This document shows positions 1 through 12,535 of a stretch of DNA of 57,501 nt, in pieces. The notes beneath the pieces were generated by a model, which was not told the origin of the DNA, ran no database searches, and saw nothing but the letters and a program-made list of their open reading frames with translations. Location: contig JABVXV010000367.1 in NCBI GenBank assembly GCA_013365325.1, positions 1-57,501 of the forward strand, in the 5' to 3' direction. Position 1 is the stretch's first letter. Every line of letters begins with the position of its first letter. Position numbers and translations under genes: made by a program. Source of the stretch: Dipetalonema caudispina. Its lineage: Eukaryota > Nematoda > Chromadorea > Rhabditida > Onchocercidae.

Positions 1-122
<122 letters not shown>

Positions 123-250
123 GTCATTGAATAATAATTAATAGTAATTTACTCCTTTCTCCGTTTAAAAAATTATTTGCACTATTGCGATAAATGTGAG
201 TTAGTAATTTTTGAATTAGACTTCTCCACCTAAAAAAAACTTTTTTTTAT

Positions 251-690
251 GAAACAGATTTTGTTTCACAAAATCTAATCGTAACAGTTGTTTTTCTTAG
301 AAGTATAAGCACATCACAAAGTGCCAACAACGGTTATATTTGCAGTGAGAAATTTTAGCCTAGGGGGCAAAAAGTAGGCGGCTTATGTCGAAATCATTAC
401 TCCAGCATTCAGGTCTTCTTCTCAGGCATGTTTTAGGCATGTAGGTACACTGAGGCATTCAGCTAAGCGCAACGTTTTCTTCATTTTAAATCTCATCCAA
501 AACTTAAGCGCAAGTGTTTTGTAAGTAAACATCATCGACTTCCCTTTTGGAGGTTCTTTTCCGAATCGGCACTCTTTGAATTTGGAAAACTTTGTTATTA
601 CGATGCTGGGCTTTTTTTGTCTCTCTTTGTCTTATGTGGACCGAAAAAATCAAGAAAATCATACGATACCGAAAGTACGAGAAAACGTGA
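251..690 (+). repeat. Dispersed repeat, copy A (interrupted)
   Basis: This stretch matches 7320-7567 in two blocks. The first runs from the GAAACAG start to the 'GTCGAAAT' near 395. The second runs from about 603, through GTCTCTCTTT, to the segment reading AAAAAATCAAGAAAATCAT. About 200 bases separate the blocks here and are absent from copy B. No long reading frame is shared. It is probably an old, decayed mobile element or a duplicated segment of unknown class. The ends were judged by eye. Confidence 0.6.
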
Positions 691-1520
691 AACTAAACCA
701 TTAATCTGAGATAAGACTTCGGAAATACTGAGAAAGTTTCAAGCTTAGAGCATGAGTTAAGTAATCGAATTCATAAAGCTTAAAACCATTCACACAGGCT
801 TGGTTCAATAGCCATGAACTATAAACATATAGAAAGAGAATATAACTTGTATTCAATCATTATTCAAAATTTGCAATGATGAATAAAAGAACGAATGTTG
901 ACAGGATGGTCTTTCTTCGCCATCTCTCTAAATATCTAATATGCATAAGCATATCACTGATCATTGTTATTCCAAGAAATGAAGTACAAATGGGGAGGTA
1001 GCATGCTATGTGAAATAGAAAATCAAGGAAGGGTCACTTGAGTGTATCGTTGACGAAATTAGGCGAGAGCTGAATTATTGTTCTTTATCGGTTGCTTAAA
1101 GTTGAAGTCTATCAAGTGCTTCAAATTTTTCAAGCAAACTCAGAAATCATAGATTGGCTTCTCATTAAGACTAAAATACATAGGAATATACCCACTAATT
1201 GGTTTTTAATTAATGAGCAGTCCACAAAGTAATTTAATAAAAGATGTAGACACGTAACAACCTTTTAACAATCAAAGTTTAGGTCCGTTTTTCGTATGCA
1301 AATTGAATTTGATAGAATTGCAACATAACGCAATAAAAAGATTGCGATCTGCAGATTGGAAGCTCTTAAAATCGACGCTAAAGAAAGGAAAGGATGAAAA
1401 AACATCGTCGCTATTAAGGCGTATGTTTTTCTTAGTCACTGCTTTATCATTCTCTACGCAGCAAAGATGTTTCATGAAACTAAAAAACTTTGGATTGAAA
1501 AATCGAAATAAAAGAAATGG

Positions 1521-1626
1521 ATGCTTGAAATCAAACTTAATCGTTTTCATGATTCAATTGCAATGATCGTTCTGTCATTTACTGCAGCGCATCTCCTGGT
1601 AGTGCTGTGGTCGCATGCTAAACGCA
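1521..1626 (+). other. Possible GPCR transmembrane exon (weak)
   Basis: One frame reads a hydrophobic run containing IAMIVLSFTAAHLLVVLW followed by SHAKR, which resembles transmembrane helix 2 of a peptide GPCR. A stop lies in frame at 1635, with a possible GT donor at 1627. It sits just upstream of the convincing GPCR exons at 1720-2265 and on the same strand. However, there is no room between them for helices 3 to 5. It is therefore either chance, a remnant of a decayed receptor, or an exon of a deleted gene. Confidence 0.25.
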
Positions 1627-1719
1627 GTTGTATATGAGGCCGTCGGAACCATTCCGTTTAATCTATCATTTGGCTAGGTATTCGTGGTTTATACTTCGAT
1701 ATTCTTAATGTAATTCTAG

Positions 1720-2265
1720 CAAATCCACGTATCGTTATTAGTGAAGATGGTCAGACGGCCAGCGATCGGCCGAAAAAGAAACAAGAGAATACTGCTATTA
1801 CCCAGCATGGTTCAGGTGGTTACGTTGTCAATTATCGGTCGTACAACACCAAAATTATACGGTGGGTTCACTGCTGGGTATATTATCACAATTTTCAATC
1901 TTTGAATTACCTGATTTTGTTTGATTAATATATGAAAATTTCAGAAGTCGAGCGATTCGAATAAGTTTTCAACTGGTAGCTGCTTATATCATATGTTGGT
2001 TACCGTACAATGGGCTTACTTTGTATCATTTTATGGATCCTCAAGGATTTTTTGAAGCACATGCTAATAAGGTACATTTAGAAGAATATTTTAGGAGTAA
2101 CACCTTATATAAATCAAATAATTCATATGAAAAATTATGTGAATAGAAATTATCTTTCAGGTATATTGTTTGCATAGCATTATGGTTTTCAATGCAGTAA
2201 TCAATCCATACCTTTATGGACTATTTGGAAATTTCTTATCACGAAGACGAACTGATCTCGACTGA
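1720..2265 (+). CDS. Rhodopsin-family GPCR, C-terminal exons (TM6-TM7), partial
   Basis: Three exons join in phase: 1720-1861, 1945-2071 and 2161-2265, with stop TGA at 2263. The first encodes a polar, basic stretch fitting the third intracellular loop and ends in KIIR. The second holds helix 6 with the CWLP motif (IICWLPYNGLTLYHF). The third holds helix 7 with the NPxxY-type motif NPYLYG, followed by a short tail ending RRRTDLD. Class A receptors use CWxP as the helix-6 switch and NPxxY in helix 7. The loop 'DPQGFFEAHANK' and the NPYLYGLFG ending suggest the GnRH/AKH-like or a related peptide-receptor group, but the subfamily is inference. Helices 1 to 5 were not found between position 1 and 1720 apart from a weak helix-2-like frame. 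The gene therefore begins outside the window, has very long introns, or is a truncated copy. Confidence 0.8.
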
Positions 2266-5200
2266 TACACTTTATTACTTTATCAGTTCATGACTTTTAT
2301 TGTAGTTGCATTCCACTGTGTTCTTTTAATTTATAACAAAATTTTTGATGAAATTCTAATCATATTTCGGAAGATTACTCCAGCTTTTTCCAAAAGACGA
2401 TTTGATTTTCAATTTCTGCAGTTTTTCTCTTTGTCATTTTCGGTATTACCACAAACTAATTAATATAAGAAATTCAAGGCACAGAAATAGCAATTTTCGT
2501 ATTGCTTTTTTTTCAAATGTTGCAAATGCTATTCTCTTTAAATCAGTTTTGATTTTAAAGTTGAGCTAGCGAAGTCGCACGCAACTCTCAAGGAACTTGT
2601 AGAATTTGTAAATAAATTCAAATTAAGCCAACAATATTTGGAAGTAGTACAGTTCACAAGACCTGAATCTATATATGAATATCTTGCAAAAAGTTGAATT
2701 CAGTTAGTGAAGTCCTTGTTTTGCAACTTTAATACTTAGCAGCCGACGATCACGGAAGGTTTAGTGACGAAAAGGGTGGAACAAACGATTAAATGAAGTA
2801 CAAGCGTTTTTTTAAAGTTTTTACAGTTCAAATTTGAAAATTGAAGTCCTACACTGGGGCATGATTGAATATACAATATGTCCAGGCTTGAAATGAATGA
2901 AACGTAAGAACTAAGCTGTCGTGACATTATTACACTCAGGTAAAATTACTGTTATTAATATGCTTTCGATAGAACATTTGTTTTAGAAATGCGATCAATT
3001 GCACAAGTGAAAGACCGATATATTTTTCGAAAGGAGCAGACTTTAAAAAGATATAGCAATTCTTAGTAGGGAACTTGAAATTGAATGACATTCAAGAAGG
3101 GCAGCTGGCTGTCAATGTTTATTTAAACTTATGGTTTGTCTAAATTGGAAAACATTCCTCACAGTTATGCAATCAATTATTTTATTTGATTTATTTAATG
3201 TCATTTTAAATATTTTACGCTGAATGATTTGTTTTGATAGCATTCGACACGTTTGATGAGATTCAGTGGTAGGAGCCCAAATATGAATAATTAAAGCATG
3301 CCTTCGAATTCAGAGAATGGTGATCTATACATATATATATATAGTAAGAATCACAAAGATATGACCTGGCTCAATAACAGATTGCAGTCGGTCATTCCAA
3401 TGCGTGCTTTTCGCAATGTCTTCACATTCATGGCTCGTATTTCGAACATGACCTTAAAATTACCATAGAAGTTCGTCGACATTCAAATCGTGTCATCTAA
3501 ACTAATATTCCTCTTGTAGTTAGTTTGCAATAGCGTACTTGATTATAAGATATAGTTTACATATTTTTCATTTCTATTTGCTTTTTCATACCATTCTCGT
3601 TCATGTCATTTTCTTGTTTTTGTGATAGCATTTGAAATGTTGAAGATGACAACTTTCTGCGAGTGATGAATTACGAAAGACTTTGAAGTGAATCGATCAC
3701 TGATAAATCATATTGCACGGATACAGATCATTGTTTTAAAAAAGCATTTTCAGAGGAAATCTTCTTTTCGATTTTCCAAATCTCTGCGATTCGTACTAAG
3801 CGCGGACGGCAATTACTCTATTTATTTTTGATATAAAACATTAGCTGTTGTAAGTGTATAATAAATTCTATTATTTAGAATGAATGATTGGGAGTTTGAG
3901 AGCAGAAGACTGCATTACAGTTGTTGAAAAAAAGTGCTACACATGCTAATGGATTATGGATAATCGCTGGTCTATGACATGAGATGGTTCTTGATGATTT
4001 CATGATATTGAATCAAAAATCATGATACAATCATTACTCTTAAGTTTACATCATGTTACTGTTGCTTTAATTTCATTTGAAAAGAATTCCAGACAAAAAA
4101 TTGGAGAGGAAAACAGTTTTACAGCAAAAAAATGAGTCATTCATTTGCTGTGCTTGCATTGAGATGAGATGGGATAATGATGATAGTGATGATGACTGAT
4201 AATTATATGTAAATTTCATTTGGAGTGAAATATGTTTTTCGCTTGCATCGCGAACTATATCGTTATGAATTGCGAGCATATTCTTGATGCATCCCATTGC
4301 TGTTGCTATAATTTAATTCGAAATGAATTCGTAATATGATTATTGAAGATGGCTTTGCTAACTCTTTTATTTATTTATTGCCGTAGAAATTAAAGATTTT
4401 GATTGTGAATGCGACTTTAAATTGAAAATTTACTTGACTGATAGTACTCTTATCTTTTTTTTTTTGGTCGCTTCCCTAGTTGGCCCAGTAGATGTTTTTC
4501 AGTTTTATATTACCTGGCTTTTATGTTCCACTGTTTTTAGGTGCAATTTGGAATTTATGTTGTTTTGAATGTTTGGAGAATGATTCCCTCAACTCAAACT
4601 CGATCATATTTAGCTCTAAAAACAAATTAATTTAGAGATACATTCAGTTTTTTTGTTATTCTTTTTTTTTAAACTTTTAAAGTTTTTGTTATTCAAGTTT
4701 CAGTTTTGCGACAAAAAAAACAAAAAAAACTTCAGTATTTTTTTAAGAGTTTGTTCAACTTCGACTAGATTTAGTTGAATTGTATAAATTTGAAAAAGTT
4801 TTGATGCAGTTCTTGGAGCACTAGTGTGATGTTATATTAGAAATAACATTGACAGCTGCAGATACTTGTTTTTTTAGAGATTTGAAACTTTTTAATTGTT
4901 TAATGAATCAGGCTTTTTTTTTTTGGAAAAAAGATGTGCAGTAGTATTCTGTTGTTATCGAAAGATTATTTTATTTGAATGTAGTTGAAAAATGAAATTG
5001 GTCGAAATGAGGTGATGAAATGAAGGATGAAGGTGATAATGGATAGTGTCAAAGCTTTCATATTATTGTCAATGCAAGGAGCTAAGCCTTTCCATCATTG
5101 AAGGGATGTTTACTCTACCATTTTTGTTCAAATCATGTCAAAATATTTGAATAAATTTTTATTTTAAATCGAATATTTAAGTATTCACTAATTATGTAAT

Positions 5201-7234
5201 TTATTCGAGCAATTATAATTCAGATTATTTGAGTGTTTCTTTGAAATCACGAAAATGGTATTTGAGTTCTTAAATCTGATTTAAAGTGGAATCAGTTTTT
5301 TTCGTAAAAAATTGGTTGACTTCTTTTAAACATCGATGTATGGAAAGTTATCTGATATTTTAGTTTCATACCAACATTTTCTTCCTCTTCCAATTAATTT
5401 TTAGAAAAATTTAGAAATTTGAAGAATGTTGTTAGTTTGTTCTTAACACAAAATTTTCTATGTTTTTTTCTTGGTCGCCACAGCATTCTTGCCTAACACG
5501 AAGATTTTCGCCGAACTTTTTCCAATTTCTAATTTTTATCTAAAAATGTACAACATTTTCAGAGAAGATTTCTACAATCAAACAAATCCGGAAAGAGAAG
5601 GAAAAGAAAAATAAAAGGGGTACATTAAAATTTATCCCTCTCAAAGCAAATATCAAAACTAAGTTATCTTCGAGTAATGTATGTATTGATTTGTTGATAA
5701 TGCATCGAAAATTGTTTGATACATGAAGTTATTGAAAAGAATGAACACTGTGACAATTTCTAATATGGCTTATATGTAACGGAATAATGATCTTTCTCTA
5801 CAAAGAAAACCGGAAAAATTCGATTATTCCGTCTTTTTCGTTAAAAATCATTTATTTCGAGGATTTCTTGCCATGCTTTATCCATACAATTATTCATCTA
5901 CTTATTTATTATTCATTTATTCATACCCATAAAATGAGGGCTAAAACTGAGAATAAAATATGTGCAATATTTATTGGCTTGTTAACATTATACCGAGGAA
6001 TACAATGGACAAACGTTATGATGCATTACAATGTTAATTGTACCGCTTCTATATTATTTCGCTGAAAACTAATCATATGTTAGTTCGTATTTTTATAAAA
6101 TTCATTACATCAAAGCTTCAGTTATAATTTGATGAGGATAGATAGAACTGATTGTAGTAAGCAATAATATTTTGACATTGTTCTTATGGTCACCTTCGAT
6201 CCATTTATCAGATTACGATATAATATCTAATTTGATCTGGAAAATACGAAAAGATTCGCATCATTTCGTTATCTTACTACAGTGTCGTCTTTAAGATTGA
6301 TCCTTTTTTTCAGAAAAGTGAAGGTTAAGGAATTGCTGTAAAAGAAGAAAATGTATATCTAACTCAAATATAATCACTAGTTTAAAGGGTTTCTAAACAT
6401 TCCACAATTTAAATATTAGCTTGATAGGTCTAAGTTTAAAACGAGGAAATGGACGGAACCGTAGCTTATTTCCATTGTTGTGAGGAATAAACTTTTTCAT
6501 CTTGGTACTTAGATAGTGAATTTCAGTAATAGAAGTTTGAGAACAATTTTACATGTTAGCCTTCTTCTTTTCAGTTCTCGATCAAATTCCTTTCTGATCA
6601 TTTCAAGTCATTGTTTTCTATAACATCCTTCGAATACCATGAAAATTTATTCACGAATTAATTAACAATTGTCAAGTTGAATGAAAAAAATCGAAGTCAT
6701 TGCAAGCTTCAAATTTATGGAGAGTGGTATGATATGAGATGCTTTGTAATTTTTAACTTTTTGTTTTTATTTTGGCCATTTATATGAAATAACAAATTTG
6801 AAATATCCCTACAATCAAGTATTCAACGAAACTGTGAAATCTTAAAGTTCAATCCATGAAGATCTATCCATCCAGTCAGATCCGTTTTTTGTATGGATTA
6901 TATCAACAATGGTCTGATTAAGGTGTCGCCAAAAATTGTCCAATAAAAAACTTGAAATTAAAGCAGTCGAATGCTGACTGTAAGATTAAAACTTTTTTTG
7001 AGCGACAGGATTTAGAAATAAGGTTATACTTTTGTCCAAAAATTTGACCTTGTATAGCCTCGAGGTCAAGATGCAGATAAAATCACTGAGGAATGTAACC
7101 AGCTACGTAACATAACCATATATAAAACAAACGATGGATGAATCAAATATAAATCAAAAGAAAATATAGTAAAGATCCCTGTTTTGATCGGCTTTATTTC
7201 CGATTCTCCTCTAAAACAAGCTGTACAGTTTGTT
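2266..7234. other. Gene-poor stretch
   Basis: I see no supported exon, RNA gene or strong repeat here. Reading frames are short and AT-rich, and none has a recognisable domain or neighbouring exons in phase. It contains many T- and A-homopolymer runs. It is probably intergenic, although a long intron or a 3' UTR of the upstream receptor cannot be excluded at its left edge. Confidence 0.5.
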
Positions 7235-7567
7235 GAAATAATAATAATAAAAAAAAATAATAATAATAATAGTAATAATAATTAAACGTACTTTATTTAT
7301 TTTACTTTATTTATTTTTTGAAACAGGTTGTTTCAAAAAACCGAATTGCAACATTCGTTTTTCCCAGAAGTTTAAACACGGTGAAAAGTGCTAACAATGC
7401 CTATAGTCGGAGTGAAAAATTTTGGCCTAAAAAGGCAAAAATTCCTGGGAGATTTATTATTTCTCATCTGGGTCGAAATGTTAGGCTTCTTTTGTCTCTC
7501 TTTATCTCATGAGGATCGAAAAAATCAAGAAAATCATAAGGATACCGACGAGAACGATGAAAAACAT
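7235..7567 (+). repeat. AAT-rich tract and dispersed repeat, copy B
   Basis: An imperfect AAT tract at about 7237-7284 is followed by sequence from 7320 that matches the repeat at 251-690. Shared anchors include the GAAACAG start, GTGAAAAATTTT against GTGAGAAATTTT, GTCTCTCTTT, and an almost identical AAAAAATCAAGAAAATCAT block. Copy B lacks the roughly 200-base central insert of copy A. The open frames over it follow from the repeat and show no known domain. Confidence 0.6.
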
Positions 7568-10500
7568 CACAGCAATGATCTTTACATCTCCTCTGTTTTA
7601 CTTTATATCATGCAAACTGTATTGTTTCTCTTTATCAACAAATTTTGATAAGGCCCTTCTTTTTTCCAATCACTCCATCGCATTACATACTGAACACGGA
7701 TAAGACAGGATTAACAGCGCTAGTCAATAAGTTGAATACTTGACTTCTTGGGTAATTCTGACAATATGTTCATGTGAAATGAGGATCATATATGACTCAC
7801 AAATTAGAACGATGAAATTTATTATCAACCTATATCCCCTGATAAAACTGATTATTTGATTACTTATTAGCAAAAAATTACTATTGACGACTTATTATCG
7901 ACCAAGTTGAAATATGCAAATAGTGCAAATGAAGTGGATGAAACTTTGTTTTATCAGGAATAATAAATTAACCATAAATGGGAAAAAAGTTTACACATAC
8001 ATATTTAAAAGATATGGCGCAAAATCGGCTAAATGTGTGTTTTATTGGATAGTTACTGTAGAGAATTTTTCTCTAGGTATTTATAGCCCAGTCTGTTTTT
8101 CTCTTTAGATTTGCTATTGTATGAAAATGCATTTGTGTTAAAATTAATTTCACTTCTAATGCAATAAGTTACTTGAAAAAGTATTGAAAATTCCAATAAC
8201 TACTAGACCTGAATGAGGAGGAAATGATCCGATGACAATTGCTAATGATTGTGCTTGTTGAAATTCAGAATGGAACTGTTGAAACAAGAATAATTGCTAT
8301 TATGAGAAATGTTTTCAAATTTTAAACTTTTCTGTTATATGATTACCTTCACTTCAGAAATAATTTAACATTTTTAGTGAGCATAAGGATTTATTTCCGT
8401 TTTGAAGTTTGGAATTAAAATTATAACCCGTTTCAAAAATGAGTTAGAATTTCAGTTTTATTTTATCTATGAAGAAAAGCTTCCATTATGAAACTGAAAC
8501 AAATAAATTCTGCATGATAAAATTAAGGGCCACCCACTTGCACTTTTCTTATTTCTCGACTGCAGTTATAAGCAACCATGAAATCTATAATATAATCAAG
8601 TCAAACAAGAAGACACACATCCTATGATCGTCACCGTCGTTTATATTTGCGCGCAGTGTTAACATTGAATTTCCGCAGAACAAAAGGAACATAGTTTGTT
8701 TATTTATTTGTTTGTTTGTTTTGTTTTCTATGCATTTAATTTCATGATAACTTAGATTGTGTTTCATGTAGCAGTCAGGAAATTGGGCAAAAAGTGATGA
8801 AATGTCAAAGTGTTATTTAAAACTAGAATTTGAAAAAGTTTCGAGAAAATTCTCGTATAATGTGAAAATCATGTTTTGCTGGACCAAATTTTTGATTCAT
8901 AATATTGAGAAATAAATTTTATCATCATCTAAGTGATAATGGAAAGATGTTCTAAAGTTTCATCACTTCTACCAACAAAATGAGGAATGTGTAGAAATAT
9001 TAACGGCATATTTCCTTAAACGATCAGCAAATATAAACTAGAATGATTAAAATGAAGAAAAAAATTTTTTTTTTTTAATTCTAATCGGTGATTGCCGAAA
9101 CAATTAAAAAAACGATTAGAAATGATATAGTAAAAGTAATGTAAATGGGAATAATTTATATATTTTTTCTTTCTTTAAAAAAAGAAAATTTCTTCTTTCT
9201 CGCAGTGTATCATATTAAACTGTCTTCTGTAAATCATATTTGTAATGTGTAACAAACAAATAAATACTGAATACCTGGACAAACTTTATGACTATTTTTT
9301 CCATCCTAATCTTAACAATCATTGGTGCAAAATAATTAGGATAAATCAGAAGTCCTTGCAAATATATTTGAAATTGTTCATCAAAAGAATATCCTAAAGA
9401 TTATTTTATATTCAACACTTTGAAATATTTGCCATAAAGCGCTACTTTTCTGTTGACAATGCACTTCTGCATTGCCTTCCGTAAATAACAATAGCAATGG
9501 TGGCTAATTATTTGACGATTCGACCATTAAACTTGATGAACTACCGCCCACATATTATAGAACATGTTGTACCAGTTTAGTCTGTGTCAAATTTTTGACT
9601 GGTCACTATTCTCTTTAAATTGTCTTAGAATTTGGAAAATTATACCTCAACCATTTTTGGCAATGATTCGCTTTAAACAGAAATTCGAATTTTTAAATGA
9701 CATTATCTGTATTGCAATGTTTTTAAAAGTGTTGTCAAAATGGTTCTTTTTTTCTTAACTGTCTTTCATCTTTTTACTTCATTGAATCGCTTCCCCAAAT
9801 TCATTTTCCTGCTTTTTCTTGAAACAGAAATTATTGCGCAACAAATAACTGTACAGTTTCGTTTCTTATTTTCATTTCTGTTATTACCATTGTTTCAGAA
9901 CAATAACAATGATAGAAATGTTTCATGTACTTCAATTCGTGTTTTAGCAGAATAAGAATCAATAGAAGTTACTAAAGGAACATCTTTCATTGCTAATAAA
10001 TTGGAGAAAAAGAACTCAAATTATAAATTATGATTAGCTATAAAATGTTAATCTTTCGTTTATTAACTTGGAGAGTCGTATGATTCGTTCTTGTTGACTT
10101 ACTGCAACTGCTGCAAACCAGTGCCTAAACATATATTTTCTGCAATCATTTATAACAGTTCCGCAATACAAAGTTTCGCGCATAAATGCCGCAACGAATT
10201 CTTTCGAGTTTGATTCCTAGTTGATGAATCATATGGTTGAGGTCTTTTTTTGACTGATTAAGGTCAAAGAGGACGGAGAGACAATCGAATCCATCATTTT
10301 AAGTGTTCAGAACTGCTTCAGATTTCTGTTATAATCATTACTGCACGACATATAGCATTTTAAATTTAAAAATTTGAAGCTTCTGCAATATGGCTTTCAG
10401 TGTCATCATTTAAATGCCTTAGAGCATTAAGATCATGGGTAACGGTAATGTCTGGCCCTTGGAGTGGCATGTATCCTAGTTAAGAAAACATGCCTTAGTA

Positions 10501-11255
10501 AGCTTGCATTTTCGTGGAAGCTTCGCTGGTTAGAAATTTGGTCGTTCAGTTAACTGATGATAATTTTGATAATACAACTGCTCATTTCGTAAGAATATCA
10601 TAGCAGTGCATAATTAAGCGAGAGCACCACAATGTATTAAAAGATATTTATGAATTAGTAGAAAGACAAAGTAAAGTTTTAAAGTAAATTTTAGTAATTA
10701 AATTTTGAAAATTTGTTGGAATTTCAAACAAGTGAATTGAAATAAAGAAAAAGCTTATTAGCGTTGACATGTTTTGAAAACAAAATTTTCAGTGTTGTTT
10801 TTTATTCACCATATTATTAACACAATCAACAATTTGACATAAGCAGAGAGAGTTAATTAGTGAAGAAGGCACTTATTATTTATCGTTAAATAGCGCCATG
10901 CGCCAGAATTGTTAGTTATTTGGTAACTATCACATTGATGCATTATGTTTTGTTATCTGGTTGAAATTTTTGACTTCTGTGTGGTATTAGCATATTTTTT
11001 AACAAATATTTCCATCCCTATATGTTCGTCATTGAAGGTTGCTAAATTTATGACTTGGAAAAAGATCAGAAAAATTTAGTAATTAAGTTCGTATATATTT
11101 CAGCAAAAGATATTTCTATCGTTTTTAATCTGGCAAGTGGTTCGTTTGATACGAGAAATTTAGTTACACAAGATATCCAGAAAAGACTTTGCTTTTCCGG
11201 TGAATGAAAGAAGGTCACATCAAGTGGTGGCAAAAGTATTACTAACAATCGTACA
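7568..11255. other. Gene-poor stretch
   Basis: No convincing exon was found. Short hydrophobic frames near 9564-9955 have no domain and no in-phase neighbours. A small inverted repeat, TTCTAATCG against CGATTAGAA, lies around 9078-9121. The last few hundred bases form the upstream region of the flp-11-like gene. Confidence 0.5.
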
Positions 11256-12535
11256 ATGCGCCCCGTTCATATATACTTCCTGCTCTCCTACTGCTTTATT
11301 GTACAGTTTGTTACAATAACAATAACAAGTGCTCAGGAAGACGGAACATCGTATGCAATTTTTTGATTCATAAACAAAAATATGAACTGTACTTTAACCT
11401 ATGAACTGAACCTGTTGTATCCGATCTTGGTAGCAGAAAAGGACAAGGAGAGCGCCGCGAAGTTCTAAAATAAATTTTTCTGTAGGAGATTGTTTTTAGA
11501 GTTGATACTTATTAGATATTCAAGCCATAGCTGGAGGCTAGCCAAATGGTGCAGGGTAGTATCAGGGATAAAAGATGTGGGAAAGGCGGACCATCGTGAG
11601 TTTGTGTACCCAATTTGCAAATTACAATTAATCAATACACTACTGCTAGCAATTACTTTTCTCCAACAAAAAAATTATTTTAGAGGAGAAAAGCGTGCGG
11701 CTCGTAATGCTTTGGTACGCTTTGATCGATCGGGTATAAGAAACGCTCTCGTCAGGTTGCTTTCAACTAAATCATTGAAAAAAAAAAAAAAAAAAAAAAA
11801 CAGTTGTATGAAAAGAAGTGGACAAAGCGATCCAATTAAGAAATTGCAGCTTTGAGAAAGAAAGACACTATTTGTCACAAATGGTGGGCGAAGAAATGAA
11901 AAGTATTTAGCTAAGCTTTAGGTAAAGAACAAAAAAAGCATGGATTATTGGATCGTTCAATAAAGAGCACATCGCTGGTAACATGTAACAGCATGCAAGG
12001 TGCAAGTGTATGCACTCTTTAGTCGAAGTTTGTGATATTTGTAATTAAACCACTTCCTCTGATTAGACAAACAGACTTCAACTTTTTTTTACGAGTATTT
12101 AGCTAGGTCAGCAGTCAGAACAAACATTCTTGAAACTTCCAGTAACAACTGCACGCTATACTACACTTGGTAAGAGGTAAAGGAAGTTTCAAGCTAATAT
12201 ATATAATCTGATTTATTATTTTAGGTTTGGAAAGCGGATGTCTGATACGTATTTCTTGAATGCAGAAAATAGACGAGCCACTGCTCTGAAACCGCCTGGT
12301 AGATTTTTTTTCTGACATTTAAAAAAATGACTGAAAGAATTCAACACTTCTGATACGATATAGAATAAGCTGAGCTTTGTGTAATATCAGTCTTTTTTTT
12401 TTACGTTTTTTTTAATACTTGAAATACTACGATAATGATTATTCGGTATGAACAATCATTTCTATCGAAATTTCAGCACACTTTGATCATTTTGAGCGTC
12501 CGAGTCATATCAAAGATATTCTCTCGAAAATTTGA
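11256..12535 (+). CDS. flp-11: FLP-11-like FMRFamide-related neuropeptide precursor
   Basis: Exons 11256-11350, 11486-11755, 12225-12298 and 12477-12535 (stop 12533) join in phase to about 165 residues. The first exon starts with a signal peptide (MRPVHIYFLLSYCFIVQF). The second ends with a KR cleavage site, AARNALVRF, then D-R, then SGIRNALV; its final split Arg codon is completed by the third exon, which continues FGKR. The core RNALVRF-G is that of nematode FLP-11 peptides, which are amidated and act in sleep-promoting signalling in C. elegans. The tail (FDHFERPSHIKDILSKI) is acidic and helical. A 90-base intron at 11596-11685 (GTGAGT donor) may also be removed, giving about 135 residues. 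Oddities: the first peptide has Asp where the amidation Gly should be, and intron 2 holds an A23 run at 11778-11800. The third peptide usual for FLP-11 was not seen. Expression in neurons is expected from the family. Confidence 0.82.

Noticed and set aside
1303..1566. 87-codon frame on + and a 92-codon frame on -
   Set aside because: No ATG at the start of the + frame, no domain on either strand, and no partner exons. The two strands give equally plausible but unrelated frames.
7318..7703. Several overlapping frames of 64-86 codons
   Set aside because: They lie on the dispersed repeat. The same block in the other copy does not preserve a frame along its length.
11756..11855. Lys-rich extension of the flp-11 frame through the A23 run to a stop at 11855
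   Set aside because: Splicing at 11755 to 12225 restores the Arg codon and gives F-G-K-R exactly as the family requires. The read-through gives RLLSTKS and a poly-lysine run.
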